A stretch of 64,000 nucleotides of DNA from Verrucomicrobiota bacterium JB023 (GCA_030673895.1 JAUTCR010000057.1:1-64000); one strand, 5' to 3'. Positions 18,817 to 27,417 are shown, counted from the first letter of the stretch. The notes: generated by a model not told the origin, from the sequence alone. Numbers and translations: made by a program.

Positions 18817-19824
18817 TCAGACCTTCGGACCTGCAGCCAAAGTCTCAACCTCTGATCGTTCTTTTTCCTCGCTGGCCCCGGCTGCATTCGCGCCAATGCC
18901 GAAGCGGAAAGGATCCTCTTCGTCGAGAATCCACTCGCACAGTCCGGTAACATGGGCTTGCCCGGTCACCTCGGGACGGACCCGGCCGTCACCCAGTGCC
19001 CGATACGTTCCCTCGAAGACAGTGCCCAGGATACCCGCCTGACGCCAGACCTCGCCTTCCGCCACCTTGCCGGAAGCCGCGAGACAGGCAATCTTGGCAC
19101 TCGTTCCGGTCCCGCAGGGAGAGCGATCATAGGCCTTGCCCGGACACATCACAAAGTTCTGGCTATCCGCCTCCACCCCGGCGACCGGTGGACCGAACAC
19201 TTCGACGTGGTCGATCAAGCCACCATCCTCCCCTCGGTAGCCCTGCTTCTCGAGAGCCTGCATCACCGCCCAGGTGAAATCGGTCAGTTCTTCCCGATTA
19301 TCCAAACAAACCGTTGGTCCCAAATTGTCTATCAGGTAAAACCAGTTACCACCCCACGCTATATCGCCCACCACCTTGCCATGGCCGGGGACGTCGATTG
19401 CGACCCCGGTCCGCCAGCGATAGGAGGGGACGTTGCCAACGGTCACTTGACCGTTCCCCTTGAGTTCGGCCTCGATGACGCCGACCGGGGTCTCCAGCTT
19501 ATGGACTCCTTCCCCAATTTTGCCCAAGTGAGCCAATGTCACCATCACCCCCATCGTCCCATGGAGGCAGCCGTTCAAATAGCTAGTGTTGTTGAAGAAA
19601 ACGACACCCGCCACGCAACTCTCGTCCTCCGGCTCACAGAGGCAGGCTCCCACCATCGCCTCATGGCCACGAGGCTCGAGGATGAGGGAACGGCGCATCC
19701 AGTCCTCCTTCTGGAGAAGCTCCCGCACGGCGCGGGCTCCCTTGACGGTGAGCTTCGGGCCGCCCTCAACAACGACCCGGGTGGGTTCTCCCGCCGTATG
19801 GGAGTCGATGACCTTGATTCTCAT
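18817..19824 (-). CDS. 4-hydroxyproline 2-epimerase (proline racemase family)
   Basis: Cofactor-independent epimerase of 335 residues interconverting trans-4-hydroxy-L-proline and cis-4-hydroxy-D-proline. Both catalytic cysteines are present: Cys86 in GCLHGTMG and Cys237 in DRSPCGTGTSA. This separates it from trans-3-hydroxyproline dehydratases, where the first Cys is Ser or Thr. The first motif is slightly unusual, CLHG in place of the common CGHG. The N terminus MRIKVIDSHTAGEPTRVV is typical. It lies between the deaminase gene (14 bp upstream) and the semialdehyde dehydrogenase (19 bp downstream). Confidence 0.94.
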   Translation of the reverse strand: MRIKVIDSHTAGEPTRVVVEGGPKLTVKGARAVRELLQKEDWMRRSLILEPRGHEAMVGACLCEPEDESCVAGVVFFNNTSYLNGCLHGTMGVMVTLAHLGKIGEGVHKLETPVGVIEAELKGNGQVTVGNVPSYRWRTGVAIDVPGHGKVVGDIAWGGNWFYLIDNLGPTVCLDNREELTDFTWAVMQALEKQGYRGEDGGLIDHVEVFGPPVAGVEADSQNFVMCPGKAYDRSPCGTGTSAKIACLAASGKVAEGEVWRQAGILGTVFEGTYRALGDGRVRPEVTGQAHVTGLCEWILDEEDPFRFGIGANAAGASEEKERSEVETLAAGPKV

Positions 19825-19838
19825 TCAAGCAAAGTTTC

Positions 19839-20774
19839 TCACTTGCCTTCCCACTTCTCCCACCACTGGCGGAAGAGCTTCCACTGCGCATGGAGAAACT
19901 CACGCTGGCTAGCGCTGAGCTGGTCGTCGGCATAGAGCTGGTGCTTGTAGGCTTCGTGACCTTCCAAAACCATGAGCTCCTTGTAGTGAAGGACGAGGTC
20001 GGGACCTTCGTCGAAGACGGAGAGGACACCGAGAGCATCGCGCAGCTCGGCCGCGTAACGGCGCGCCTGGGGATCGCCTGCCACCGCCTGCTCACAAAGC
20101 TCCACGTAACGAAGAATCTCCCGGGGCAGGGCGTTGCCAACTCCAGTGATGGCCCCCTTGGCCCCGCAGTTAATGAAACCGTGGAAAACCTGGGTATCGA
20201 CGCCCGCCATCAGGGTCAGATTCTCGTCACCGCTGGTGATGAACTCAGCCGCGTAGCTAAGGGACTCAGCGCCGCCGAACTCCTTGAAACCGACCAAGCT
20301 TGGGTATTGCTCGCGCAGAGCGAAGAAAAGGTCCGCCTTGGTCTCGAAGCCGTAGTAGGGGCTGTTGTAGATGACGGCGGGGAGATCGCCACCCGCTTCC
20401 AAAATCGCGGAGAAGTGGTTGCGCTGGGCTGCAGGGGACTTGCCCCGGGACAGCACGCGGGGAATCACCATCAGACCCGCTGCGCCGACTTCCTTGGCGT
20501 GAGCCGCATGGGCCACTGCGCACTTCGTATTCTGGGCACCAGTGCCAACAACGACGGGGATGCCCGCCTTGACCAGCTGGGCCACACCTTCCATCCGCTG
20601 CTCATCGGTCAAGAGAGGCCAGTCCCCCATCGAGCCACAATAAACGACGGCCCGCATGCCGACCTCAATCAGCTCCTTGCCCGTCTCAACCAATGCGGCG
20701 TAATCCACCTCACCCTCAGCATTGCACGGAGTCATCAGAGCCGGCATGCAACCTTGAAAAATCGAATCGCTCAT
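19839..20774 (-). CDS. DapA-family deaminase, probably 1-pyrroline-4-hydroxy-2-carboxylate deaminase
   Basis: TIM-barrel lyase of the dihydrodipicolinate synthase family, 311 residues. The Schiff-base lysine is Lys164 in VGFKEFGG and the barrel tyrosine is Tyr136 in VIYNSPYYG. Other landmarks are GCMPALMTP and VVYCGSMGDWPLLTDEQR. In the context of the epimerase, DadA-type dehydrogenase and semialdehyde dehydrogenase it should remove the amino group of 1-pyrroline-4-hydroxy-2-carboxylate to give alpha-ketoglutarate semialdehyde. First gene of the operon; its promoter lies in the 100-bp gap shared with the divergent PAS-AraC regulator. Confidence 0.92.
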   Translation of the reverse strand: MSDSIFQGCMPALMTPCNAEGEVDYAALVETGKELIEVGMRAVVYCGSMGDWPLLTDEQRMEGVAQLVKAGIPVVVGTGAQNTKCAVAHAAHAKEVGAAGLMVIPRVLSRGKSPAAQRNHFSAILEAGGDLPAVIYNSPYYGFETKADLFFALREQYPSLVGFKEFGGAESLSYAAEFITSGDENLTLMAGVDTQVFHGFINCGAKGAITGVGNALPREILRYVELCEQAVAGDPQARRYAAELRDALGVLSVFDEGPDLVLHYKELMVLEGHEAYKHQLYADDQLSASQREFLHAQWKLFRQWWEKWEGK

Positions 20775-20810
20775 TCGCAGAAACCCTAGGCGGATGAACA
20801 GCTTTCGGTC

Positions 20811-20851
20811 TTGCCAAAAAGCGCATCCCCGGCTTTCGCTTTAGCCAAATT
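20811..20851. promoter_or_regulatory. Candidate AraC-type operator for the hydroxyproline operon
   Basis: In the 100-bp gap between the divergent deaminase and regulator genes, GCCAAA occurs at 20813 and again at 20844, 31 bp apart (three helical turns), same orientation. Overlapping this is an inverted repeat AAAGCG/CGCTTT (20818-20842). Direct half-sites in helical phase are the usual target of AraC-type proteins. Read from the sequence; binding is inferred. Confidence 0.4.
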
Positions 20852-20874
20852 TTTGTTCTCATCCCACCCCCACC

Positions 20875-21615
20875 ATGAATCCCACGGAGTTCCAGCAGCG
20901 CTTCTTCGATGACCTCGGCCGCCCCTTCGGTGGCGAAGAGATTTTCGACGCCGTTCCCGACACCCTCTTCTTCATTAAGGACCGGGAAGGCCGCTATGTC
21001 AGCGTCAATGAAACGGTGGTCGAACGCTGTGGCAAAGCCTCCAAGGATGAAATCATCGGAAAGACCACCTCCGAGGTCTTTCCCGCCCCCCTCGGCGAGG
21101 ACTACCTCGCGCAGGATCTCGAGATCGTCCAAGGAAGCCCGGCCATCAATCGCAAGCTGGAGCTCCACCTGCATCCCAATGGCCAGACCGGTTGGTGCCT
21201 CACCTGGAAGCAAGCCATCCGCGACGCCCGGGGGGACATCGTCGGCCTCTCCGGGATTTCCCGCGACGTGGGACCGACGACCGAGATCCCCCGCGACCTC
21301 CCCGATGTCGCCCGAGCGCTTGACCACTTGCGCGACCACCTCGATCAGCCGCTTCACCTCGCCGACTTGGCCAAAGTAGCCGGCCTCTCCTCTTACCAGC
21401 TCGATCAGCGGATCCGGGCCCTCTTCGGCATCTCCGCAGCCCAGCACCTTGCCCGCTGCCGCATTGAGGCGGCCTGTCACCTCCTGACCACGAGCGATCA
21501 AGCGCTCGTTGACATCGCTCTCTCCACCGGATTCTCCGACCAAAGCTCCTTCACCCGTCACTTCAAGAAATCAGTCGGCATCACCCCGAAAGCCTACCGG
21601 GTCATGAAATCCTGA
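20875..21615 (+). CDS. PAS-domain AraC-family transcription regulator
   Basis: Regulator of 246 residues. Residues about 20-130 are a PAS domain (IFDAVPDTLFFIKDREGRYVSVNE, GKTTSEVFP, GLSGISRDVG). Residues about 150-246 carry the two helix-turn-helix units of AraC proteins (LHLADLAKVAGLSSYQLDQ; DIALSTGFSDQSSFTRHFKK, then GITPKAYR). It is divergent from the hydroxyproline operon and is the obvious candidate regulator, presumably sensing a pathway intermediate or a redox/flavin signal through PAS rather than through the cupin usual in AraC. No phosphorelay partner is adjacent. Confidence 0.9.
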   Translation: MNPTEFQQRFFDDLGRPFGGEEIFDAVPDTLFFIKDREGRYVSVNETVVERCGKASKDEIIGKTTSEVFPAPLGEDYLAQDLEIVQGSPAINRKLELHLHPNGQTGWCLTWKQAIRDARGDIVGLSGISRDVGPTTEIPRDLPDVARALDHLRDHLDQPLHLADLAKVAGLSSYQLDQRIRALFGISAAQHLARCRIEAACHLLTTSDQALVDIALSTGFSDQSSFTRHFKKSVGITPKAYRVMKS

Positions 21616-21671
21616 GCATCCGATAGTGATTTTCAGCTGCCCTCCAGTCCGTCCTGACCTAAAATTTTGCC

Positions 21672-22847
21672 ATGATCTATCTCGATAACAATGCCACGAC
21701 GGCTGTCCACCCGGAGGTCCTTGAGGCCATGCTCCCCTTTCTCAAGGACAACTTCCTCAATCCGTCTTCCGGCTACCGGGCAGCCAAGCCCGTGAAGGCC
21801 GCGCTCCAGAAAGCCCGCGAACAAGTGGCCGCCCTCATCAATGCGGAGCCAGACGAAATCATCTTCACCTCCTGCGGTACGGAGTCGAATAATACCGCCC
21901 TGAAGTCCCTCGCCCGGCTGGTCGGAAGAAAAAATTCCCTCGTCGTGACCTCCGCCATCGAGCACTCAGCCGTCCTGCGTCCCATCGAGGCCATGGCTGC
22001 GGTTGGCTTCGAGACCCTGACCCTTGGCGTGAGCGAGGACGGAAGGTTCGATCTGGAAGAGGCGGAGCGGCAGCTCGACACGCAAGCTGGCGGGAAGGCC
22101 CTTTTCGCCTCCCTGATGTGGTCCAATAACGAGACTGGCGTCAATCAACCCATTGAGGAAGCGGTCACCTTGCTCAAGCAGCATGGCGCGGCCGTGCACA
22201 GTGATGCCATCCAGGCAGTGGGTAAAATCCCCGTCGATGTGCGGGCGGTGCCGGTGGACATGCTGTCTCTATCCGGCCACAAGTTGCATGCGCCCAAGGG
22301 AGTCGGCGCTCTCTTTTTGAGAAAGGGATTCCGTCTCGAGCCGCTATTGCGCGGTGGAGGACAAGAATTCGGGCACCGCTCCGGCACGGAAAACGTCCCT
22401 TATATCGTCGGCCTGGGTCAGGCCTGTGAATTGGCGATGACTGACCATTCGACTGGAATCGCCGTCCTTCGTGACCATTTGGAGCAACGCCTTGTTAGCG
22501 AAATCGACGGAGTCCACCTCAATGGCTCGCGAACTCATCGGGCCCCGAACATCTGCCATGTTTCCTTCGATCATTGCGAAGGGGCCGGGCTCCTCATTTT
22601 GTTAGACGAAGCCGGCGTCCAAGTCTCAACCGGCTCGGCCTGCATGACGGGCAAGCAGCAGCCATCACACGTTCAGAAAGCGATGGGCTTCACCGATGAG
22701 CGGGCTAAAAGCAGCCTGCGGATCTCGCTTTCCCGCTTCACGACGCGGGAAGAAATTGACCGGGCTGCGGAGGCCATCGCGAAAGCAGTCAAAAAGCTGC
22801 GCGCGATTCAATCGCCTCTCACTGGCCCGGTCCAAATTTACAGTTAG
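21672..22847 (+). CDS. Cysteine desulfurase (NifS/IscS-like)
   Basis: PLP enzyme of 391 residues releasing sulfur from cysteine for Fe-S cluster or thio-cofactor synthesis. The PLP lysine is Lys204 in SLSGHKLHAPKG, with His100 in SAIEHSA. The persulfide cysteine is Cys324 in STGSACMTGK. The N terminus MIYLDNNATTAVHPEVLEAM is classic. No IscR, IscU or other Fe-S genes adjoin it, so the acceptor is unknown. Its last 4 bp overlap the tail of the convergent DUF1206 gene. Confidence 0.94.
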   Translation: MIYLDNNATTAVHPEVLEAMLPFLKDNFLNPSSGYRAAKPVKAALQKAREQVAALINAEPDEIIFTSCGTESNNTALKSLARLVGRKNSLVVTSAIEHSAVLRPIEAMAAVGFETLTLGVSEDGRFDLEEAERQLDTQAGGKALFASLMWSNNETGVNQPIEEAVTLLKQHGAAVHSDAIQAVGKIPVDVRAVPVDMLSLSGHKLHAPKGVGALFLRKGFRLEPLLRGGGQEFGHRSGTENVPYIVGLGQACELAMTDHSTGIAVLRDHLEQRLVSEIDGVHLNGSRTHRAPNICHVSFDHCEGAGLLILLDEAGVQVSTGSACMTGKQQPSHVQKAMGFTDERAKSSLRISLSRFTTREEIDRAAEAIAKAVKKLRAIQSPLTGPVQIYS

Positions 22848-23671
22848 GCTGCCACTTCGGCAGAACGGAAGCGTCCGCAATAGGCAATCACGCCCGCATA
22901 GATGGCGTAGGCAACGAAACCGAGCCCCACGAGACCATAGAGGTAAGGCTTGGAGCCAGACATCCATTGGAAGGCCTCTTGAGTGCCTCCGGCCTTCGAA
23001 GGATCAACGGTGAAGAGAGCCCAAGCAAGCAGGCCTCCAATGATGGTAAAGACAACGGCACGGGCCGTGAGACCGGATTTGGCAGATAAGCGCACGAAGC
23101 GCTCCGTTCCATTGGGCAGTTCGCCCATCGAGAATTTCTGGCGATAGCCACCGGTCCAAGCCTTTTTCAACTGGGAAATAGCGGCGCCGAACAAGCCGAG
23201 AGCAACCAACGCAAGAGCGACCTTGCCAACGGGACTCTGCATCAAGGTCGCAACGAGGGCGTCCTTGGACCCACCCGATGAGCTGCCACTATCAGCAATT
23301 ACCTGACCGGCGAAGAAGGCAAGACCGGCATACACGATCCCGCTCCCTGCGAAACCAATTCGCTTGGCAATACCCTTCCCATCGGAGCCCGCTTGCTCCA
23401 AATCGAACGCGGCACAAGCCAAGCGGTAGAGAGCGTAGCAGGCAAGGCCCACGACTAGAATCCCTAACAAGACCTCGCCGTAGGACTGGCTACCAATCCA
23501 TTGGAGAACATCCTTGAAGCCCATGGTACCGCCACCGCCTCCAAAGGCGGAACTTGCTGCAAAGCCGCCTAACAGCCCGTAAAGTATGGCCTTGGCTCCG
23601 TAACCGGCTCGCGCCACTTTTTCCGTTTTGGAAACCTGCAATCCTGAGAAATCTGGTGTTTTCGTATTCAT
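22844..23671 (-). CDS. DUF1206 integral membrane protein
   Basis: Protein of 275 residues made of three tandem units, each with two hydrophobic helices and a small loop. The units begin VARAGYGAKAILYGLLGG, AKRIGFAGSGIVYAGLAFF and SAKSGLTARAVVFTIIGG, the internal triplication of the DUF1206 family. A Gly/Ser-rich loop (SSAFGGGGGTMG; SGSSSGGSKDA) follows the first helix of units one and two. Biochemical role unknown. ATG 23671 is taken because the family N terminus (KTEKVARAGYG) follows; further upstream codons are not family-like. It ends by a 4-bp overlap with the convergent cysteine desulfurase gene. Confidence 0.85.
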   Translation of the reverse strand: MNTKTPDFSGLQVSKTEKVARAGYGAKAILYGLLGGFAASSAFGGGGGTMGFKDVLQWIGSQSYGEVLLGILVVGLACYALYRLACAAFDLEQAGSDGKGIAKRIGFAGSGIVYAGLAFFAGQVIADSGSSSGGSKDALVATLMQSPVGKVALALVALGLFGAAISQLKKAWTGGYRQKFSMGELPNGTERFVRLSAKSGLTARAVVFTIIGGLLAWALFTVDPSKAGGTQEAFQWMSGSKPYLYGLVGLGFVAYAIYAGVIAYCGRFRSAEVAA

Positions 23672-23893
23672 CGCACGATGGCTTTCGCTACGAACGTACC
23701 AGTCCGTTTTAAGGGAGTTACGGATGCGAGGCATGCAGGAACGAGGTTCGATGAAGGACACGACCATGCATTTCCCAATGTGACCCCCATGAGCAGAATT
23801 GCCATCTTTCCGGCAAAATAACAAAAATCGCGGGCGAAATTGCCACAGAGAAAATCTCGGATCGATTGGTCTAGCGGTTAAACGGACCCTCCA

Positions 23894-25879
23894 ATGAGAC
23901 GCCTTCCGCTCTTCGTCGCGATGGTGCTTCCCGTGTTTGCACAGGATACCATCCCAGACTCTAACAACCTCGTGCATCATCGTCACGAGCATCCACGTAA
24001 TGAAAAACATGCGACCGTCGCGCCCACCGAGGACCGCTTCTTCACCAGCCGCGACGGGGCTGAACTCGAACTGACCAACGAAGACCCGATGTTCACCTTC
24101 GCCGTCTTCGGCGACCGCACAGGCGGTCCCGCTGATGGAGTCAATATCCTCGCCGATGCCGTCCGTGACGTGAACCTCTTCGAACCCGATATGGTGATGA
24201 CCGTGGGTGACCTGATCAATGGTTACAACGAGCGCCCCGAGTGGTTGAAAGAGATGAAGGAGTACAAAGGCATCATGGATAACCTGATCTGCCCTTGGTA
24301 TCCGGTCGCTGGTAACCACGATATTTACTGGCGCGGCTCCGACCGTCCTCCGCAAGAGCACGAGGATGCGTATGAAAAGCACTTCGGCCCCCTGTGGTAT
24401 GCCTTCGAGCACAAGGATAGCTTCTTCATCGTCCTCTACTCTGATGAGCCAAACCCTGAGACCGGTGAACGCAATTTTAGCAAGCCGGAGAGCCAGAAAA
24501 TGTCTCCTGAGCAATTTAGTTGGCTCAAAGAGACTCTGGCCAAAGCGAAGGATGCCCAGCACGTCTTCCTCTTCCTTCACCACCCCCGCTGGATTGGCGG
24601 GAACTACGGCAACGATTGGGACAAGGTGCACGAAGAGCTTGTCCGGGCTGGAAACGTCTCGGCAGTCTTCGCCGGACACGTCCACTACATGCGCTACGAT
24701 CCGCGCGATGGCATCAACTACGTCACCCTGGCAACAACCGGCGGCCATCAATCCGGAGCCGTACCGGCAGCTGGCTACCTTCACCACTATCACTACGTGA
24801 CGGTTCGGGAGAATCAGCTGGGCATCACGGCTTATCCCGTAGGATCCGCCCTCGATGTCCGGGACATCACCCCCGAGCTCTTGGCTGAACTGCGCGGACT
24901 CGCTGGAGCACCCGTCAAGATTTCACCCACTCTGGAGCTCTCCGGCTCAGGCGCCTTGGACCAGGAACTCGAAGTGACCGTCTCCAACCCTGCGTCCCGT
25001 CCAATCGATTTGGATCTGTTCTTCGATATCAGCGACCCCCGCTGGCGCTTTAGCCCGGACCACGACCACGTGCACCTCGGTGCCGGGGAAGAAAAGTCCA
25101 TCAAGTTCCGCGTTAGCAGAAGCGAAGCCAAGGTCGACGAATCCTTTGGCGTCCCGACCCTGCAGGTCGCGGGAGAATTTCTCTCTGACACCTCCCGCTA
25201 CCCTCTCCCCGTCCGTGAAGTGACCCTTCCCTTCAGCTTCAGCGAAATGCCGGAATCAGCAGACCTCGCCCTCGATTTCAACGGCAAGGACCAGTATCTC
25301 AGCGTGGCTTCCGACCGCATTCCGGTCGAGAACGAGTTGACTCTTGAGGCTTGGTTCAATGCCCGCGCCTTCGGTCCCCGCACCGGTCTGGTCACAAAAG
25401 CCGAAGGCTCGGACTACGGCATCTTCGTCAATGACGGTCGCCCCAACTTCATTGTCCATATCGACGGCTCTTATCTGGAGATGGAAGCTCCCCAGCCTAT
25501 GCTGACCACCGGTGAGTGGCACCACATTGCCGGCGTCTATGACGGCTCGGAGGGTCGCCTCTATGTCGATGGCAAGTTGGTCGTCAGCAAGCAGCGCACC
25601 GGAAAACGGCGCACCAATAACCACCCCCTCATCATCGCGGGTGACACCGGCCGCCGGGGGGCAAACTCTCTCTTCACTGGCCGCATCGATAGCGTTCGCC
25701 TCTCCAACGTGGCCCGCTATAGCGGAGAAGAAGTTGAGATCACCAAGAGCTTTGATTCCGATGAGGAGACGCTCTTCCTCTACGATATGGATCTCTTCTT
25801 CGACAAGCTGGTTTACGATAAGTCCAGTAATTCGAACCACGCCACGGTCCACGGCTCACCCAACCGCACCCAGCGCTAG
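23894..25879 (+). CDS. Secreted metallophosphoesterase with C-terminal LamG domain
   Basis: Exported protein of 661 residues. A short leader (LPLFVAMVLPVFA) precedes a calcineurin-like phosphoesterase domain (about 65-310) with the metal motifs FGDRTGG, VGDLINGYNE, AGNHDIYW, LHHPRW and AGHVHYMRYD. A linker of Ig-like character follows (about 340-450), then a LamG/concanavalin-type domain (about 455-660: LDFNGKDQYLSV, LTLEAWFNAR, GEWHHIAGVYDGSEGRLYVDG). The likely role is hydrolysis of a phosphomonoester or diester at the cell surface with carbohydrate-binding help; substrate unknown. The following terminator suggests a monocistronic unit. Confidence 0.9.
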   Translation: MRRLPLFVAMVLPVFAQDTIPDSNNLVHHRHEHPRNEKHATVAPTEDRFFTSRDGAELELTNEDPMFTFAVFGDRTGGPADGVNILADAVRDVNLFEPDMVMTVGDLINGYNERPEWLKEMKEYKGIMDNLICPWYPVAGNHDIYWRGSDRPPQEHEDAYEKHFGPLWYAFEHKDSFFIVLYSDEPNPETGERNFSKPESQKMSPEQFSWLKETLAKAKDAQHVFLFLHHPRWIGGNYGNDWDKVHEELVRAGNVSAVFAGHVHYMRYDPRDGINYVTLATTGGHQSGAVPAAGYLHHYHYVTVRENQLGITAYPVGSALDVRDITPELLAELRGLAGAPVKISPTLELSGSGALDQELEVTVSNPASRPIDLDLFFDISDPRWRFSPDHDHVHLGAGEEKSIKFRVSRSEAKVDESFGVPTLQVAGEFLSDTSRYPLPVREVTLPFSFSEMPESADLALDFNGKDQYLSVASDRIPVENELTLEAWFNARAFGPRTGLVTKAEGSDYGIFVNDGRPNFIVHIDGSYLEMEAPQPMLTTGEWHHIAGVYDGSEGRLYVDGKLVVSKQRTGKRRTNNHPLIIAGDTGRRGANSLFTGRIDSVRLSNVARYSGEEVEITKSFDSDEETLFLYDMDLFFDKLVYDKSSNSNHATVHGSPNRTQR

Positions 25880-25905
25880 AGAACTCCGACTTCGATAATT
25901 TCCGA

Positions 25906-25937
25906 AAGCTTCTTCGCTCCGGCGGAGAAGCTTTTTT
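25906..25937 (+). terminator. Rho-independent terminator after the metallophosphoesterase gene
   Basis: Stem AAGCTTCTtCGC pairs with GCGgAGAAGCTT around a short loop, followed by TTTTTT. It starts 27 bp after the stop codon. Confidence 0.9.
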
Positions 25938-26084
25938 GTTATGGGGCCGATAGCTCTCCGAGCGGAGCGGTGGCTTCTCCCCCATCCTGCAGGAAAGGCC
26001 TGCCGCACTTCCCAGACCTCCCCTCTTCCTCGCTCGTCTCGTTGCGACTGTCCCGCATCCTGTCAGATACAGGCTCGAAAAGAT

Positions 26085-27020
26085 TCAGGAGCGCTGTCGG
26101 CGCAGAAGTGCGGACCCGGCAGCTAGCAGAAGCAAACCGAAAGACGAAGGCTCGGGTATGAAGGGTGAGGAGACCTGCCTGTCCTCCGGCGCAAGAATCC
26201 CTTGGAAGGTCATGTCGGCTCCGGTTCCGTTCGTCGAAGTCACACTGAGACCATAGATGGCTTGCCCGGCGGCAATCCCGAAATCCGAAGCATCGACCGC
26301 ATAGGCAGCCAACTGCTGCGCGCTTCCGATCTCGTTACTATTCACATAGAGCCCCGTCCCCGTCTGATCCGAGGTGGAGACAGAAATCACCGAGGAATAA
26401 ATGGGCGCATCTTTTGTCCCCCCGATGATCGCGCGCAATTCGTAGGAAGAATTAAACCCCCGCTCCAAGAACATGAACTCGGGGACCCCGTCCGACCCGG
26501 CATCGTTATCGATCACACCTCTGCGGAAGAACACATCGTAGGTGTATGCCGGCCCCTCACCATCCACCCCTTCATTAAGAGAATACGAACTGAAAGCCGC
26601 CGTTATGGCCGCGTTCTGGATGGCAGGATCGGTGGATTCCGTAACCGAGCTTGGAATCGGCGGATTCGGATAGCCGACGCCGACTTCGGCAAAGGGGTTC
26701 GGATGACCATCCTCGTCCGTATCCTGATCGCCGAATTCCGCGTTCACCGAATTCGCTCCTGAGCGAACAATTGCCTCGAAAGCGAGCACGATGTCTCCGT
26801 CCGCTACCGAATAGCTGGTGGAGACTCCCGCATCCGAGACTGTATCAACGCTCGTTAGGAAAAAATCATCAATGAAAGCTTGAGATGAGGAAGTCCCCGT
26901 CCGCGTGCCATTGTTTCCGGTAGAAGGCACAGTGAAGCCGATACCAGTGACCGATATCGCTCCCGAAGCGGAAGACAGACCGCAGAGCATCAAGAGGGTA
27001 AGGGGGCGCAGAGACTTCAT
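26085..27020 (-). CDS. PEP-CTERM anchored exported protein
   Basis: Protein of 311 residues with a signal peptide (LRPLTLLMLCGLSSASGA) and the C-terminal sorting tail IPEPSSFGLLLLAAGSALLRRQRS. Exosortase is expected to cut at the PEP motif and place the protein on the surface or in the matrix. The middle is acidic and Ser/Thr-rich with no recognised enzyme motif (DDFFLTSVDTVSDAGVSTSY, FGDQDTDEDGHPNPFAEVGVG). The start ATG has CAGGAAA just upstream. The AT-rich promoter region carries a near-palindrome also found upstream of another PEP-CTERM gene. Function unknown. Confidence 0.82.
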   Translation of the reverse strand: MKSLRPLTLLMLCGLSSASGAISVTGIGFTVPSTGNNGTRTGTSSSQAFIDDFFLTSVDTVSDAGVSTSYSVADGDIVLAFEAIVRSGANSVNAEFGDQDTDEDGHPNPFAEVGVGYPNPPIPSSVTESTDPAIQNAAITAAFSSYSLNEGVDGEGPAYTYDVFFRRGVIDNDAGSDGVPEFMFLERGFNSSYELRAIIGGTKDAPIYSSVISVSTSDQTGTGLYVNSNEIGSAQQLAAYAVDASDFGIAAGQAIYGLSVTSTNGTGADMTFQGILAPEDRQVSSPFIPEPSSFGLLLLAAGSALLRRQRS

Positions 27021-27096
27021 TTTCCTGGGGGTGACAAAGAAATCGGAGCAGCTTTTTAATAAATTTTACCATCTATTCAACATTTTTTAATATTTT

Positions 27097-27112
27097 TTAC
27101 CGATATAGGTTT
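27097..27112. promoter_or_regulatory. Near-palindrome upstream of a PEP-CTERM gene
   Basis: TTACCGATATAGGTTT lies 77-92 bp upstream of the PEP-CTERM start at 27020, within AT-rich sequence. It differs by one base from the perfect palindrome ACCGATATCGGT. The sequence at 39018-39029, upstream of another PEP-CTERM gene, matches the same palindrome with one mismatch. Proposed operator; no binding evidence. Confidence 0.4.
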
Positions 27113-27122
27113 AAAGTTTATA

Positions 27123-27293
27123 CTAAAAAGCGATGATTCTCACCCCTGTTTCGCTAGCCCAAAATTTCAGAAATTCACCTACATCAGTCTCGCCACCTAC
27201 CTGCTCGATCTCTTCCAACGAACGAGCGCCGGACACCGCGAGGGAGCTACTGAAGCCCTTTCGGCGGAGGTCCCGCAGTGAAGCGACAGAGGA
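27123..27293 (-). other. Short open frame, possible gene remnant, in a 397-bp intergenic gap
   Basis: The gap 27021-27417 has an AT-rich promoter part next to the PEP-CTERM gene and a GC-rich remainder. On the minus strand 27123-27293 is open for 56 codons between stops, with GC-rich third positions in its first half and protein-like content (RDLRRKGFSSSLAVSGARSL, EFLKFWASETG), but no ATG. It may be a decayed gene end or chance. The plus strand holds a 68-codon frame of random composition. I do not recognise either. Confidence 0.25.
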
Positions 27294-27417
27294 TCAACTG
27301 GCATTTTCGCAAGGTCACAGCCTCAAACTTGTCACCTGATGTGCGTCGTCATTCCCACCGTAAGCTGAAAGGATTACCGTCTTTTATCACCGCCTTCCTG
27401 ACGTTCATCATCAGCCC

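Noticed and set aside
23861-23900. tRNA-like string (TGGTCTAGCGGTTAAACGGA) before the metallophosphoesterase gene
   Set aside because: It resembles a D-arm only; no acceptor stem, anticodon arm or T-arm can be folded around it and the next gene starts within the would-be tRNA.
27133-27339. 68-codon plus-strand frame before the PI-PLC gene
   Set aside because: Ser/Arg/Pro-rich, without leader or motif; random-like.
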